DNA from: Paenibacillus pasadenensis DSM 19293 | GTDB lineage: Bacteria; Bacillota; Bacilli; Paenibacillales; Paenibacillaceae | Assembly (NCBI RefSeq): GCF_000422485.1 | Contig: NZ_AULW01000001.1 | Coordinates: forward strand, 124,001 to 188,000 | Length of the DNA: 64,000 nt | Direction: 5' to 3' | Shown: in pieces, positions 27,639 through 36,423 of the stretch | How positions within the stretch are numbered: the stretch's first letter is position 1 | How the letters are laid out: each line of letters opens with the position of its first letter | Position numbers and translations under genes: made by a program | Notes under the pieces: generated by a model | Databases searched by the model: none | What the model saw: only the letters and a program-made list of their open reading frames with translations | What the model was told of the DNA's origin: nothing

Positions 27639-28163
27639 ATGACGCTGCAAGGAAAACGAGTCATCTGCCTCCTGGATGACGAATTCGAGGATCTCGAGCT
27701 GTGGTATCCCGTCTATCGCGTCCGTGAGGAGGGAGCTCTCGTGGAATTCGCCGGTCCGTCGAAAGGCAAGACCCATATCGGCAAGTACGGCGTGCCCGCG
27801 ACCGCCGATCTCGCCTACGAGGAGGTCGACGCCTCGCAGGTGGACGGGCTGCTCGTGCCCGGCGGCTGGGCGCCGGACAAGATCCGCCGCTATCCCGAGG
27901 TGCTTCGCCTCGTGCAGGAGATGGACCGCGACGGCAAGCCGATCGGCCAGATCTGCCATGCCGGCTGGGTGCTCATTTCCGCCAAGATCCTGCAGGGCCG
28001 CCAAGTGACCTCCACGCCCGGCATCCGGGACGACATGGAGAACGCCGGAGCGGTCTGGCATGACGAGGCCGTCGTCGTGGACGGCAACCTGATCTCGGCG
28101 CGCCGTCCGCCGGATCTGCCGCCCTATGCCAAAGCGTTCGTCGATGCGCTGAAAAGCCGCTGA
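27639..28163 (+). CDS. DJ-1/PfpI family protein (class I glutamine-amidotransferase-like)
   Basis: A 174-residue protein of the DJ-1/PfpI superfamily. Family members are variously described as glyoxalases, protein deglycases or chaperones. The nucleophile elbow is QICHAGW with Cys106 next to His107, and the family Glu is in DDEFEDLELW at the N-terminus. VPGGWAPDKIRR and STPGIRDDMENAG are typical. ATG 27639 has GGAG eleven bases upstream. It is monocistronic, divergent from the zinc-ribbon gene, and ends in a terminator that can also serve ptsI. Whether it acts on proteins or small molecules is unknown. Confidence 0.85.
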   Translation: MTLQGKRVICLLDDEFEDLELWYPVYRVREEGALVEFAGPSKGKTHIGKYGVPATADLAYEEVDASQVDGLLVPGGWAPDKIRRYPEVLRLVQEMDRDGKPIGQICHAGWVLISAKILQGRQVTSTPGIRDDMENAGAVWHDEAVVVDGNLISARRPPDLPPYAKAFVDALKSR

Positions 28164-28187
28164 AGACGAGTGCCGCCCCAAGCAAAA

Positions 28188-28220
28188 GCCTTGCCGGAAA
28201 CGTTCCGGCAAGGCTTTTTT
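28188..28220. terminator. Terminator between the DJ-1 gene and ptsI
   Basis: A 12-bp stem, GCCTTGCCGGAA (28188-28199) with its complement (28203-28214), followed by TTTTTT on the plus strand. The minus side has a run of T, so it may serve both converging genes. Confidence 0.88.
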
Positions 28221-28230
28221 GGTCGTCCGC

Positions 28231-30000
28231 CTATCCGTTGCAGCGCCGGCCGTCGGCCAGCTCCGGCGTCTCGCGCTCGTCGACCTCGCGCTTGAAGCGC
28301 TGCAGCTGCAGCTTCGCCTCGGCCGCCGTGCTGCTCGCCATCACATGCTCCAGCGCGGCGCGGCTCTCTTCCTGGCTCGTGCGCAGCAGCCGCTCCTTGA
28401 CCTGCAGGATCGAATGCGACGACATGCTCAGCCCGTCGACGTTGAGCCCGAGCCAGATCGGCAGCGCCGCCGGATCGCCGGCCATCTCGCCGCATACGCC
28501 GACCGTGATGCCCTGCCTCCGCCCGGCCTCCACCGTCGTGCGCAGCATGCGCAGCACCGCCGGATGGTAAGGCTCGTAGAGATGCGAGATCTTGTCGTTC
28601 ATCCGGTCGACGGCGAGCGTGAACTGAACGAGGTCGTTCGTGCCGATGCTGAAAAAGTCGACCTCTCTGGCCAGCAGCTCCGCGATCATGACGGCGGCCG
28701 GCAGCTCGATCATGACGCCGGTCTCCATCGCTCGATTGAACGGCTTGCCTTCCGCCTCGAGCTCCGCCATCGCCTCGCGCAGCAGCCGGTTCGCCTCCCG
28801 CACCTCCTCGACCGAGGAGATGAGCGGGTACATCACCTTGACGTCTCCATAGTGAGAGGCGCGGAGGATGGCGCGCAGCTGCGTGCGGAACAGGTCCTTG
28901 CGGTCGAGGCTGATGCGGATCGCGCGATAGCCGAGAAAAGGATTCTCCTCCTCCGGCAGCTCGAAGTAGTCGAGATGCTTGTCGCCGCCGATGTCGAGCG
29001 TGCGGATGACGAGCGGACCGCCGTCCAGCTTTTCGGCGACGCTGCGATACACCTCGAACTGCTCCTCTTCCTTGGGAAAGCGGGTCCGGTCCATGTAGAG
29101 GAACTCCGTGCGGAACAGCCCGACGCCGTGCGCTCCGCTCGACAAGGCGATCTCCAGCTCCTTGAGGGAGCTGATGTTGGCCGACAGCCGCAGCCGCTTG
29201 CCGTCCGGCGTCGACGGATCGACATGGGCCAGGCCGCGCAGCCGTGCCTTCTCCTCCTCCTGCTCCTGCTTGAGCCGGGCATAGGCCGCGACGAGCTCCG
29301 CCGAAGGGCTCAGCTCCACGAAGCCGCTCCCGCCGTCCAGCAGCAGGACGTCGCCGGTCTGCACGCGCTCCTCCAGGTCGTCGTCGACCGCGACGACGAG
29401 CGGGATGCCGAGCGCCCGGGCCATGATCGCCGAATGCGACGTCGTGCTGCCGCCGAAGGTGACGATGCCGAGCACGTTGCGCGGATTGAGATGGGCGAGC
29501 TGCGAAGGAGACAGCTCCTTGGCCACGAGGACGTAAGGCTGCGTATCGGAAGGAAGGGTGATCTCGGGCGCGCCGAGCAGATGCTTGAGCAGCCGGTTGC
29601 CGACATCGCGGATGTCGAGCGCCCGCTCCTTCATATACTCGTCGTCCAGCAGGTCGAACATCGTCACGAAGTGGTCGATCGCTTCCTTGACCGCCACCTC
29701 CGCCGCCTTGTACTGCCGCTCGATCATGCCCTGGATCTCGTTCATGAAGACCGGATCGTCCAGAATCGCCAGATGGGCGTCGAAAATGCTCCTCTCGTCG
29801 GGACCGACAACCTCGCTGAGCTCGTCTTTCATCTGCTCGATCTCGACCTTGGAGGTGCGGATGCCCTCGTAAAGGCGCTCGAACTCCCGCGCCAGGTCGG
29901 CGACGTCGATCTTCTGCTCCGGCAGGTCCCATTCCCAGTTCGGGAGCACGAAGCACTTGCCGATCGCGATTCCCGCCGAAGCTCCAATTCCCTGTGTCAT
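28231..30000 (-). CDS. ptsI: Phosphoenolpyruvate-protein phosphotransferase (PTS enzyme I)
   Basis: A 589-residue cytosolic enzyme that takes phosphate from phosphoenolpyruvate and passes it to HPr. The phosphorylated His189 lies in GGSTTSHSAIMARALG. The PEP-binding barrel has SIGTNDLVQF, GVCGEMAGDPAA and the arginines of FRTEFLYM. ATG 30000 overlaps the ptsG stop (ATGA) and has GGAGG upstream; an upstream frame extension lacks a site. It follows ptsG directly; in B. subtilis ptsH lies between them, but here no ptsH is present in the operon. The HPr-like gene at 10417 cannot fill that place because it lacks His15. Confidence 0.95.
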   Translation of the reverse strand: MTQGIGASAGIAIGKCFVLPNWEWDLPEQKIDVADLAREFERLYEGIRTSKVEIEQMKDELSEVVGPDERSIFDAHLAILDDPVFMNEIQGMIERQYKAAEVAVKEAIDHFVTMFDLLDDEYMKERALDIRDVGNRLLKHLLGAPEITLPSDTQPYVLVAKELSPSQLAHLNPRNVLGIVTFGGSTTSHSAIMARALGIPLVVAVDDDLEERVQTGDVLLLDGGSGFVELSPSAELVAAYARLKQEQEEEKARLRGLAHVDPSTPDGKRLRLSANISSLKELEIALSSGAHGVGLFRTEFLYMDRTRFPKEEEQFEVYRSVAEKLDGGPLVIRTLDIGGDKHLDYFELPEEENPFLGYRAIRISLDRKDLFRTQLRAILRASHYGDVKVMYPLISSVEEVREANRLLREAMAELEAEGKPFNRAMETGVMIELPAAVMIAELLAREVDFFSIGTNDLVQFTLAVDRMNDKISHLYEPYHPAVLRMLRTTVEAGRRQGITVGVCGEMAGDPAALPIWLGLNVDGLSMSSHSILQVKERLLRTSQEESRAALEHVMASSTAAEAKLQLQRFKREVDERETPELADGRRCNG

Positions 30001-31886
30001 GAGCGTTTCCCTCCAGCCTGACTGTCCTTGGATTCGCGGAGCATGACGGACATGACGGCCGTCTGGCCCCGCTTCACCGTCTTGAATGGTCCGAAGCCCC
30101 ACGAACGGACGAGCTGCGGATTCGTGATGAGCATCGGCGTCGCCAGCGACTTGCCCGCCTTGCGCAGCCGCTGGATGTCGAACGAGATGAGCAGCTGGCC
30201 GGGGATGACCTCATCCCCTTCCTTGACCGCCGCATGGAAATAGCCGTCCAAGGACGACGTATCGATGCCGATATGCATCAATACCTCCAAGCCCTCCGGC
30301 GTACGCAGGCCGATGGCGTGCATCGTCGGATAGAGCAGGATGACCTCGCCCTTGACCGGGGCGACGAGCTCTCCGCGCTCCGGCAGGAACGCCGCCCCGT
30401 CGCCGACGAGCTTGCCCGCGAAGATCGGATCGGGCACCTCGTCCAGCGGGATCATCCGGCCCTGGACCGGCGAGCTGAACAGCACCTGCGCGCGGTCGCG
30501 CTGCATCGTCTTGAGCATCTCCTCGCGGATCAGCTCGGAGAACGTGCCGAAGACGACCTGCACGTTGCCGCCGCCGAGTCGGATGACGCCGGCCGCGCCG
30601 AGATCGCGCAGCGCCGCGTTGTCGAGCAGCTTGTCGTTGCGCACCTTGATCCGCAGCCGAGTGATGCAGGCCTCGAGCGTCTCGACGTTCTCCTTGCCGC
30701 CGATCGCCTGCAGGATGAGCGGCGCGCGGTACGGGATGTCGCCGGCCCACTCGTCGAGCGCCGAGCCTTCCTCGCGTCCCGGCGTCGGAATCTGGAAGCG
30801 GCGGATCGCCCAGCGGAAAAGTCCATAATACAGCAGAAACACGACGATGCCCAGAGGAAGAAGCAGCCAGCCCTTGGTCGCCAGATGCATGTTGATGACG
30901 TAGTCGATCGCGCCGCCGGAGAACGAGAAGCCGTGCCGGATGCCGAGCTCGTACGCGGCCCACATGATGAGGCCGGACAGCACGGAATGGATGACGAACA
31001 GATAGGGCGCGACGAACAGGAAGGCGAACTCCACCGGCTCCGAGACGCCGGTCAGGAACGAGGCGAGCGCCGCCGACAGGAACGTGCGCTTGATCTTCGG
31101 CTTGAGATCCTCCCGCGCCTCCTGGATGATCGCCAGCGCGATCGCCGGCAGGGCGAACATCATCGTCGGATACAGCCCGGCCATGAACGCCCCCGCAGTC
31201 GGGTCGCCCGCGAAGAAGCGCGGCAGGTCGCCGTACACCATCTCGCCTCCGTCCATCCGGTAGCCGCCGATCTGAAACCAGAACACATGGTTGAGCAGAT
31301 GATGCAGGCCGAATACGACGAGAATGCGGTGCAGGAAGCCGTACAGGAACACGCCGAAGCCTCCGGCCGAGGCGACGACGTCGCCGAGCCAGAGCAGGCC
31401 GCGGCTCAGCGAAGGAGCCGCCGCGACCATGAACAGCGAGAACAGGATGCAGACGAAGCTGACGAACAGCGGCACGAACCGCGGACCCCCGAAAAACTGG
31501 ATCGACTCGGGCAGCCGGATCGACTTGAACCGCTCGTAGCTGTATCCGGCGAGCATGCCGATCAGCGCGCCGATCAGCACCGTCGGCTCGATGTCGTAGC
31601 TGCTCGACTGCACGATGCCCGAGTAGATGAACATGCCGGCCAGCGCGGACAGGCTCGCCGCTCCCCCGTTGCTCGAGGTGCCCCAGGCGACTCCGGCGGC
31701 GAACAGATAGGGCAGGAAGAGGAACAGCGAGCGGCCGGCGATCTGCAGGTACTCCGCCATCGCCGGCAGGCCCGCCGCATCCCACGGAAGCTGCGCCAGG
31801 CTCATGCAGATCGCCGCGGCAGGCAGCACGATCATCGGCAGCATGACGGCCCGGCCGAGCTGCTGCAAGTTGCCCATGAAGTTCAA
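29997..31886 (-). CDS. ptsG: PTS glucose-specific transporter, EIICBA fusion
   Basis: A 629-residue protein combining the membrane channel (EIIC, about 1-370), EIIB (about 390-470) and EIIA (about 480-625) of the glucose/glucoside phosphotransferase system. It imports glucose (or GlcNAc) and phosphorylates it. EIIB has LEACITRLR with Cys407; EIIA has VLMHIGIDT with His538. The channel has FLHRILVVFGLHHLLN and GVSEPVEFAFLF. The start is TTG 31886, seven bases after AAAGGAGG; the ATG at 31877 is too far from it. The leader is only about 23 bases, so no GlcT-type antiterminator is present. It is the first gene of ptsG-ptsI. Confidence 0.92.
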   Translation of the reverse strand: MNFMGNLQQLGRAVMLPMIVLPAAAICMSLAQLPWDAAGLPAMAEYLQIAGRSLFLFLPYLFAAGVAWGTSSNGGAASLSALAGMFIYSGIVQSSSYDIEPTVLIGALIGMLAGYSYERFKSIRLPESIQFFGGPRFVPLFVSFVCILFSLFMVAAAPSLSRGLLWLGDVVASAGGFGVFLYGFLHRILVVFGLHHLLNHVFWFQIGGYRMDGGEMVYGDLPRFFAGDPTAGAFMAGLYPTMMFALPAIALAIIQEAREDLKPKIKRTFLSAALASFLTGVSEPVEFAFLFVAPYLFVIHSVLSGLIMWAAYELGIRHGFSFSGGAIDYVINMHLATKGWLLLPLGIVVFLLYYGLFRWAIRRFQIPTPGREEGSALDEWAGDIPYRAPLILQAIGGKENVETLEACITRLRIKVRNDKLLDNAALRDLGAAGVIRLGGGNVQVVFGTFSELIREEMLKTMQRDRAQVLFSSPVQGRMIPLDEVPDPIFAGKLVGDGAAFLPERGELVAPVKGEVILLYPTMHAIGLRTPEGLEVLMHIGIDTSSLDGYFHAAVKEGDEVIPGQLLISFDIQRLRKAGKSLATPMLITNPQLVRSWGFGPFKTVKRGQTAVMSVMLRESKDSQAGGKRS

Positions 31887-31915
31887 GCCTGCTCCTCCTT
31901 TCTTGCTACCGATCT

Positions 31916-31945
31916 AGATTACGCCGCGCGCCCTATCCTTGTCAA
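31916..31945 (-). promoter_or_regulatory. Promoter of ptsG-ptsI
   Basis: A perfect -35 TTGACA (31945-31940), 18-bp spacer, -10 TAATCT (31921-31916) on the minus strand. Confidence 0.7.
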
Positions 31946-31977
31946 AAGAAAGAAGGCAGGCCGGCTCGGCCTGCCTC
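31944..31977 (-). terminator. Terminator after the CoA-binding gene
   Basis: A GGCAGGCC stem with its complement around a short loop, followed by TTCTTTCTTTT on the minus strand. It directly precedes the ptsG promoter. Confidence 0.75.
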
Positions 31978-32013
31978 CGCGCTTGTCCGGACGGCTGCTC
32001 GGCAGCGTCCGCC

Positions 32014-32442
32014 TCAGCGGATTCGGGGCTGGAGGATGGAGTCCTCCACCTTGATGCAGCGGTCCATCACGACGTCGAGCCCGCCCTGGCGGGCGATCTC
32101 GGCCGCTTCCTCGCTGTAGACGCCGAGCTGCAGCCAGAGCACCTTGGCTCCGGCTGCGACCGCCTCGCGCGCGATGTCGGGCGTGAACTCGCTGCGCCGG
32201 AACACGTTGACGATGCCGATCGGCTCCGGCACGGAGGCGAGGTCGGGGTAGCAGCGCTCCCCCAAAATGTCGCCTTGCACCGCCGGATTGACCGGAATGA
32301 TGCGGTAGCCCCGCTGCTGCATCGCCTGCGAGACGGCATGGGACGTGCGGTCCGGCTTGTCGGAGAGGCCGACGACCGCGACGGTCGTGTGCGCCTCGAG
32401 CAGGCTCTTGATCTGTTCGCGTTCGGGATTGGCAAACGGCAT
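32014..32442 (-). CDS. CoA-binding domain protein (YccU type)
   Basis: A 142-residue soluble protein with a Rossmann-like CoA-binding domain. Markers: TVAVVGLSDKPDRTSHAVSQAM, YRIIPVNPAV, YPDLASVPEPIGIVNVFRRSE, and GAKVLWLQLGVYSEEA. Such proteins bind CoA or nucleotide; the cellular role is unknown. ATG 32442 has GAGGAGG eleven bases upstream; an earlier in-frame ATG (32487) has none. It follows aroA by 78 bases and ends at a terminator, so it probably belongs to the aroK-aroA transcript. Confidence 0.85.
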   Translation of the reverse strand: MPFANPEREQIKSLLEAHTTVAVVGLSDKPDRTSHAVSQAMQQRGYRIIPVNPAVQGDILGERCYPDLASVPEPIGIVNVFRRSEFTPDIAREAVAAGAKVLWLQLGVYSEEAAEIARQGGLDVVMDRCIKVEDSILQPRIR

Positions 32443-32520
32443 GGCGTACGATTCCTCCTCGGCATGGGTAAGGATGGGTTGCGTCAAGATATACGTTGCC
32501 CCGAGCGGCGGGCGCTTACG

Positions 32521-33813
32521 CTACTCCTGCCACTGCACGTTCGCGCCGAGCGCCTGCAGATGGTCGAAGAAGATCGGGTACGACTTGGCGACATGATGCG
32601 CGTCGCGGATGCGCAGCGGCTGGCGGCAGCGCAGGCCGACGACCGTCAGCGCCATGATGACGCGGTGGTCGTAGTGGGCGTTGATCTCGACGCCGCCCTC
32701 CAGACCTTCCGGCTTGCCGTGCACGATGATCTCGTCGCGCTTCTCCTCGACGTCCGCTCCCGCCTTGCGCAGCTCCGCCAGGTAGTCGGTGATGCGGTCG
32801 CATTCCTTGTAGCGCAGGTTCTCGACGTTGTAAAAGCGGGACGTGCCCTCGGCGTACACGGCCGCCGCGACCATCGCCAGCACCGCGTCGGTGGCCGCGT
32901 CCCCGTCGAATTCGACCGCCTTGAGCTTGCCGTTGCCGCGCACGGTAATGTCGTCGCCGTCATGCACGAGCGGCGTCTCCATCATGCGCAGCACGTCGAC
33001 GACGGCGCGCTCGCCCTGGCGGCTCTTCTCCGGCAGGCCGTGGATCGTCACCTCGGAGCGCGTGACCGCCGCTGCGGCCAGCACCGCCGCCGAGCCCGGA
33101 TAATCGCCCTGCACCCGGTAGGTGCGGGCCTGGTAGCGCTGGCCGCCCGGCACGCGATAGCGCATCAGGTCCTCGGACGCTTCGATGACGATGCCCGCCT
33201 GCTCCAGCACCTCCAGCGTCTGGCCGACGACGACCTTGGACTTGAGGTCGTCCAGCACCTCGATCTCGCTGTCCTCCTCCAGCAGCGGCGCGAGGAACAG
33301 CAGCGCGCTCAGGAACTGCGAGCTGACGTTGCCCGATACGGTGATGTTGCCGCCCTTCGGCGCGCCGCCGCGGATCGTGATCGGCAGCTTGCCCTCATGG
33401 TCGTCGACCTCGACGCCGAGCTGGCGCAGCGAGACGATCAGATCGTCGTGCGGGCGCTTGCCGAGCGAGTCCGGGTACGCATTGACGAACGTCACGTCCG
33501 GACAAAGCGCGGCGACCGCCATCAGGAAGCGCAGCACGGCGCCGGCATTGCCGACATTGAGCTCGCGCACGTCGCGCGGCTTGCTGCCGAAGCCCTTGAT
33601 GACGATCTTCTCGCCATCCTCCTCCAGCTCTGCGCCGAGGTCGCGGATGCAGCGCCGCATCGCGTCGCTGTCCTCGCTGTGCGCCGGATGATAGATCGTG
33701 CTCGTGCCTTCCGCCAGCGCGGCCACGAGCAGGTAGCGGGTCGTGTAGTTTTTGGAGGATAGAGCCTGGATGCTGCCCTTCAGCTCCGGTGTCGGCGTTA
33801 CCACTACGTCCAT
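32521..33813 (-). CDS. aroA: 5-enolpyruvylshikimate-3-phosphate synthase, divergent form
   Basis: A 430-residue enzyme that joins shikimate-3-phosphate and PEP, the step inhibited by glyphosate. The fold marks are there: DHRVIMALTVVG, RYKECDRI and GDYPGSAAVLAAAAV. The active-site loops are unusual. The usual GDKSxSHR loop is SSKNYTTR. The usual NAGT-R-P loop (E. coli residues 94-101) is NAGAVLRF, so Thr97 is replaced by Ala and Pro101 by Phe. Both positions affect glyphosate binding in other enzymes. ATG 33813 has GGGG ten bases upstream; ATG 33822 overlaps that site. The neighbour aroK supports the assignment. Confidence 0.85.
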   Translation of the reverse strand: MDVVVTPTPELKGSIQALSSKNYTTRYLLVAALAEGTSTIYHPAHSEDSDAMRRCIRDLGAELEEDGEKIVIKGFGSKPRDVRELNVGNAGAVLRFLMAVAALCPDVTFVNAYPDSLGKRPHDDLIVSLRQLGVEVDDHEGKLPITIRGGAPKGGNITVSGNVSSQFLSALLFLAPLLEEDSEIEVLDDLKSKVVVGQTLEVLEQAGIVIEASEDLMRYRVPGGQRYQARTYRVQGDYPGSAAVLAAAAVTRSEVTIHGLPEKSRQGERAVVDVLRMMETPLVHDGDDITVRGNGKLKAVEFDGDAATDAVLAMVAAAVYAEGTSRFYNVENLRYKECDRITDYLAELRKAGADVEEKRDEIIVHGKPEGLEGGVEINAHYDHRVIMALTVVGLRCRQPLRIRDAHHVAKSYPIFFDHLQALGANVQWQE

Positions 33814-33862
33814 GTTCGTCATACCCCTTTGTCTGTTGGTTGAAAATTTGTCTGCCGGAGGG

Positions 33863-34417
33863 CTACAGGTCGGAAGCGCGGTAAAGCCTTGAAGCGTCTT
33901 GATACGCCAAGGCTACCGCCTCCGCCGCCTGCTCCGGGGAAAGTCCGTCCGTCATCACCTGCAGAGGCGCGAAATCGTACGCCCCCCGGCGCTTCTCCAG
34001 CAGCTCGCGGACTTTGGCGGCCGGATCGCCCGCCAGCAGCGGACGGCCCTGGTCATGGCGCACCCGCTCCACGATGACGGCCTCGGAAGCCTGCAGCGCC
34101 GCGACGAACGCGCCGCCCAGCATGAGCTGCCGGTTGCGCTCGCGCAGCACCGCTCCGCCGCCGGTCGCGATGACGAGCGGATCTCCGCATGCCAGCAGCC
34201 GCTCGAGCGCTCTTGTCTCCGCGTCGCGGAAGAAGGCTTCTCCGCGCGTCGCGAACAGCTCGGCGATCGAGCTGCCTTGCTCCCGCACGACCTCGGCATC
34301 GGTATCGGCGCATCGCCAGCCGAGCCGCTCGGCCAGCATGGCGGCTACCGTCGATTTGCCCGTGCCCATGAAGCCGATGAGGACGATTTTGTCCCTATCC
34401 TGTTCTGCCTGGCGCAT
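33863..34417 (-). CDS. aroK: Shikimate kinase
   Basis: A 184-residue kinase that makes shikimate-3-phosphate. The Walker A motif is GFMGTGKST (about 15-23), followed by a DTDAEV metal/shikimate motif near 38-43, FRDAETRALE, and TGGGAVL at the shikimate site. A weak purine-rich stretch lies before ATG 34417. It is the first gene of an aroK-aroA-CoA-binding transcript and supplies the substrate of the enzyme encoded next. Confidence 0.9.
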   Translation of the reverse strand: MRQAEQDRDKIVLIGFMGTGKSTVAAMLAERLGWRCADTDAEVVREQGSSIAELFATRGEAFFRDAETRALERLLACGDPLVIATGGGAVLRERNRQLMLGGAFVAALQASEAVIVERVRHDQGRPLLAGDPAAKVRELLEKRRGAYDFAPLQVMTDGLSPEQAAEAVALAYQDASRLYRASDL

Positions 34418-34552
34418 CGTGTCTGTCTTCCCACCCTTGCGGTCGTTTTCCTTCCGAATATCATATCATCAATTGCTAGAGACGGGGTATAAAAATCTCT
34501 ATTTTTCATAAGGATTGAATAGAGAACGAGAACGGCATAAGGAGGCGGTTCC

Positions 34553-34855
34553 ATGACCGGCCGCAGCTTGGATCCAGGGGCCGCCGAACGGCGGATGAGC
34601 CGGATCGTCGGGTCCGGCGAGACGCTCTCGCGGGAGGACGTCATCTGGGCGCTCGATTATATCCGAAAAAAAGTGGCTGACGGCGCCCCTGCCTTGCAGG
34701 GGCTGCCGCAGCCACGTTGGTTGACTTGCTTCGAGGGCTTCGCCGAGGCCTCCATGAGCCTGCTGCGCTCGCCGCGCAGCGGCCCGCTGGAGGCGGACCG
34801 GCTGCGCCGGAAGCTGCGCGAGGCGCTGGAAGCGCTGGAGCCGGATCGGCCTTAG
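34553..34855 (+). CDS. Hypothetical protein
   Basis: A 100-residue Ala/Arg/Glu-rich, helical protein of no recognised family. AAGGAGG six to seven bases before ATG 34553 makes it very likely to be a real gene. The stop (34853-34855) overlaps the stop of gnd on the other strand, and no terminator separates the two converging genes. The middle, [19 protein letters not shown], and the C-terminal amphipathic helices are notable but not diagnostic. Confidence 0.7.
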   Translation: MTGRSLDPGAAERRMSRIVGSGETLSREDVIWALDYIRKKVADGAPALQGLPQPRWLTCFEGFAEASMSLLRSPRSGPLEADRLRRKLREALEALEPDRP

Positions 34856-36273
34856 CCTTCGCTGGAGTCCATCCACTCGAAGTGGAAGGCGCCTTCCTTG
34901 TCCGTGCGCTGGAACGTATGCGCGCCGAAGTAGTCGCGCTGCGCCTGCAGCAGGTTCGCCGGCAGGCGCTCCGTGCGGTAGCTGTCGAAGTACGCCAGCG
35001 CGCTGGAGAAGCCCGGCACCGGGATGCCGCTCGCCACGGCCGCCGTGATCACTTCGCGCCAAGCTCCCTGGTACGATTCGACGATGTTCTTGAAGTACTC
35101 GTCGAGCAGCAGGTTCCGGAGCTCCGGATCGCGGTCGTAGGCGTCCTTGATGTTCTGCAGGAAGCGGGCGCGGATGATGCAGCCGCCGCGGAAGATCATC
35201 GCGATGTCGCCGTAGCGCAGGTTCCAGCCGAACTCGTCGGATGCCGCGCGCATCTGGGCGAAGCCCTGCGCGTAGGAGCAGATCTTGCTCGCGAACAGCG
35301 CCTTGCGCACCGCTTCGACGAAGGCGGCCTTGTCGCCTGCATACGGAGCCGGCTTCGGTCCGCTCAGCACCTTGCTCGCGGCGACGCGCTCTTCCTTCAT
35401 CGCGGACAGGAAGCGCGAGAAGACGGACTGCGTGATGATCGACAGCGGCACGCCGAGGTCGAGGGCGCTTTGGCTCGTCCATTTGCCCGTGCCCTTCTGG
35501 CCGGCGGAGTCGAGGATGACGTCGACCATCGGCAGGCCCGTCTCCGGATCCTTCTTGGAGAAGATGTCGGCCGTGATCTCGATCAGGTAGCTGTCGAGCT
35601 CGCCTTTGTTCCACTCGGTGAAGATCTCGTGCAGCTCGTCGGTCGACAGCCCCAGCACCGAGCTCAGCAGATGGTACGCCTCGGTGATGAGCTGCATGTC
35701 GCCGTATTCGATGCCGTTATGCACCATCTTGACGTAGTGGCCGGCGCCGCCAGGCCCGATGTACGTGCAGCAAGGGTCGCCGTTCACTTTGGCGGAGATG
35801 CCCGTCAGGATCGGCTCGACCAGCTTGTAGGCCGATTCCGGACCGCCCGGCATGATCGAAGGCCCTTTGAGCGCGCCTTCCTCCCCGCCCGATACGCCCG
35901 TGCCGACGAAGCGGAAGCCTTGGGCTTCAAGCGCCTTGCTGCGGCGCTCGGTGTCCGGGAAGTAGGCGTTGCCGCCGTCGATGATGATGTCTCCCTGCTC
36001 CAGATGAGGCACGAGCTCGTCGATGACCGCGTCCGTAGGACCGCCCGCCTTGACCATGATGAGGATTTTGCGCGGCACTTCCAGGGAAGCGACGAATTCC
36101 TCGATCGTGTAGGCCGGATGAAGGTTCTTGCCCGGCGATTCGGCCAGAAGCTCGTCCGTCTTCTCGCGGGAACGGTTGTATACCGATACGGTGAAGCCTT
36201 TGCTCTCGATGTTAAGCGCGAGGTTCTTGCCCATGACGGCGAGACCGACGACGCCGATTTGCTGTTTCGACAT
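34852..36273 (-). CDS. gnd: 6-phosphogluconate dehydrogenase (decarboxylating)
   Basis: A 473-residue oxidative pentose-phosphate enzyme that oxidises 6-phosphogluconate with NADP+ to ribulose-5-phosphate and CO2. Signs: N-terminal dinucleotide fold [16 protein letters not shown], the catalytic [16 protein letters not shown] with Lys/Asn, and the C-terminal helical part with [19 protein letters not shown] 36273 has AAAGGA eight bases upstream. It has its own promoter behind gntK on the same strand, and the two would convert gluconate to ribulose-5-phosphate. Confidence 0.95.
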   Translation of the reverse strand: MSKQQIGVVGLAVMGKNLALNIESKGFTVSVYNRSREKTDELLAESPGKNLHPAYTIEEFVASLEVPRKILIMVKAGGPTDAVIDELVPHLEQGDIIIDGGNAYFPDTERRSKALEAQGFRFVGTGVSGGEEGALKGPSIMPGGPESAYKLVEPILTGISAKVNGDPCCTYIGPGGAGHYVKMVHNGIEYGDMQLITEAYHLLSSVLGLSTDELHEIFTEWNKGELDSYLIEITADIFSKKDPETGLPMVDVILDSAGQKGTGKWTSQSALDLGVPLSIITQSVFSRFLSAMKEERVAASKVLSGPKPAPYAGDKAAFVEAVRKALFASKICSYAQGFAQMRAASDEFGWNLRYGDIAMIFRGGCIIRARFLQNIKDAYDRDPELRNLLLDEYFKNIVESYQGAWREVITAAVASGIPVPGFSSALAYFDSYRTERLPANLLQAQRDYFGAHTFQRTDKEGAFHFEWMDSSEG

Positions 36274-36320
36274 GAATGACCATTCCTTTGCTGAGTTAGT
36301 CCCGATATGCATCTTGCCCT

Positions 36321-36348
36321 AGTGTACCCTTTTTGATCGGTTATGCAA
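36321..36348 (-). promoter_or_regulatory. Promoter of gnd
   Basis: -35 TTGCAT (36348-36343), 16-bp spacer, -10 TACACT (36326-36321) on the minus strand. Confidence 0.55.
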
Positions 36349-36423
36349 ATGATTGTACCACGAACGATTCGCCGTGCGGAACGCCCGCTACATGAATATT
36401 GGATGAACGGCGGACGGAACGCT

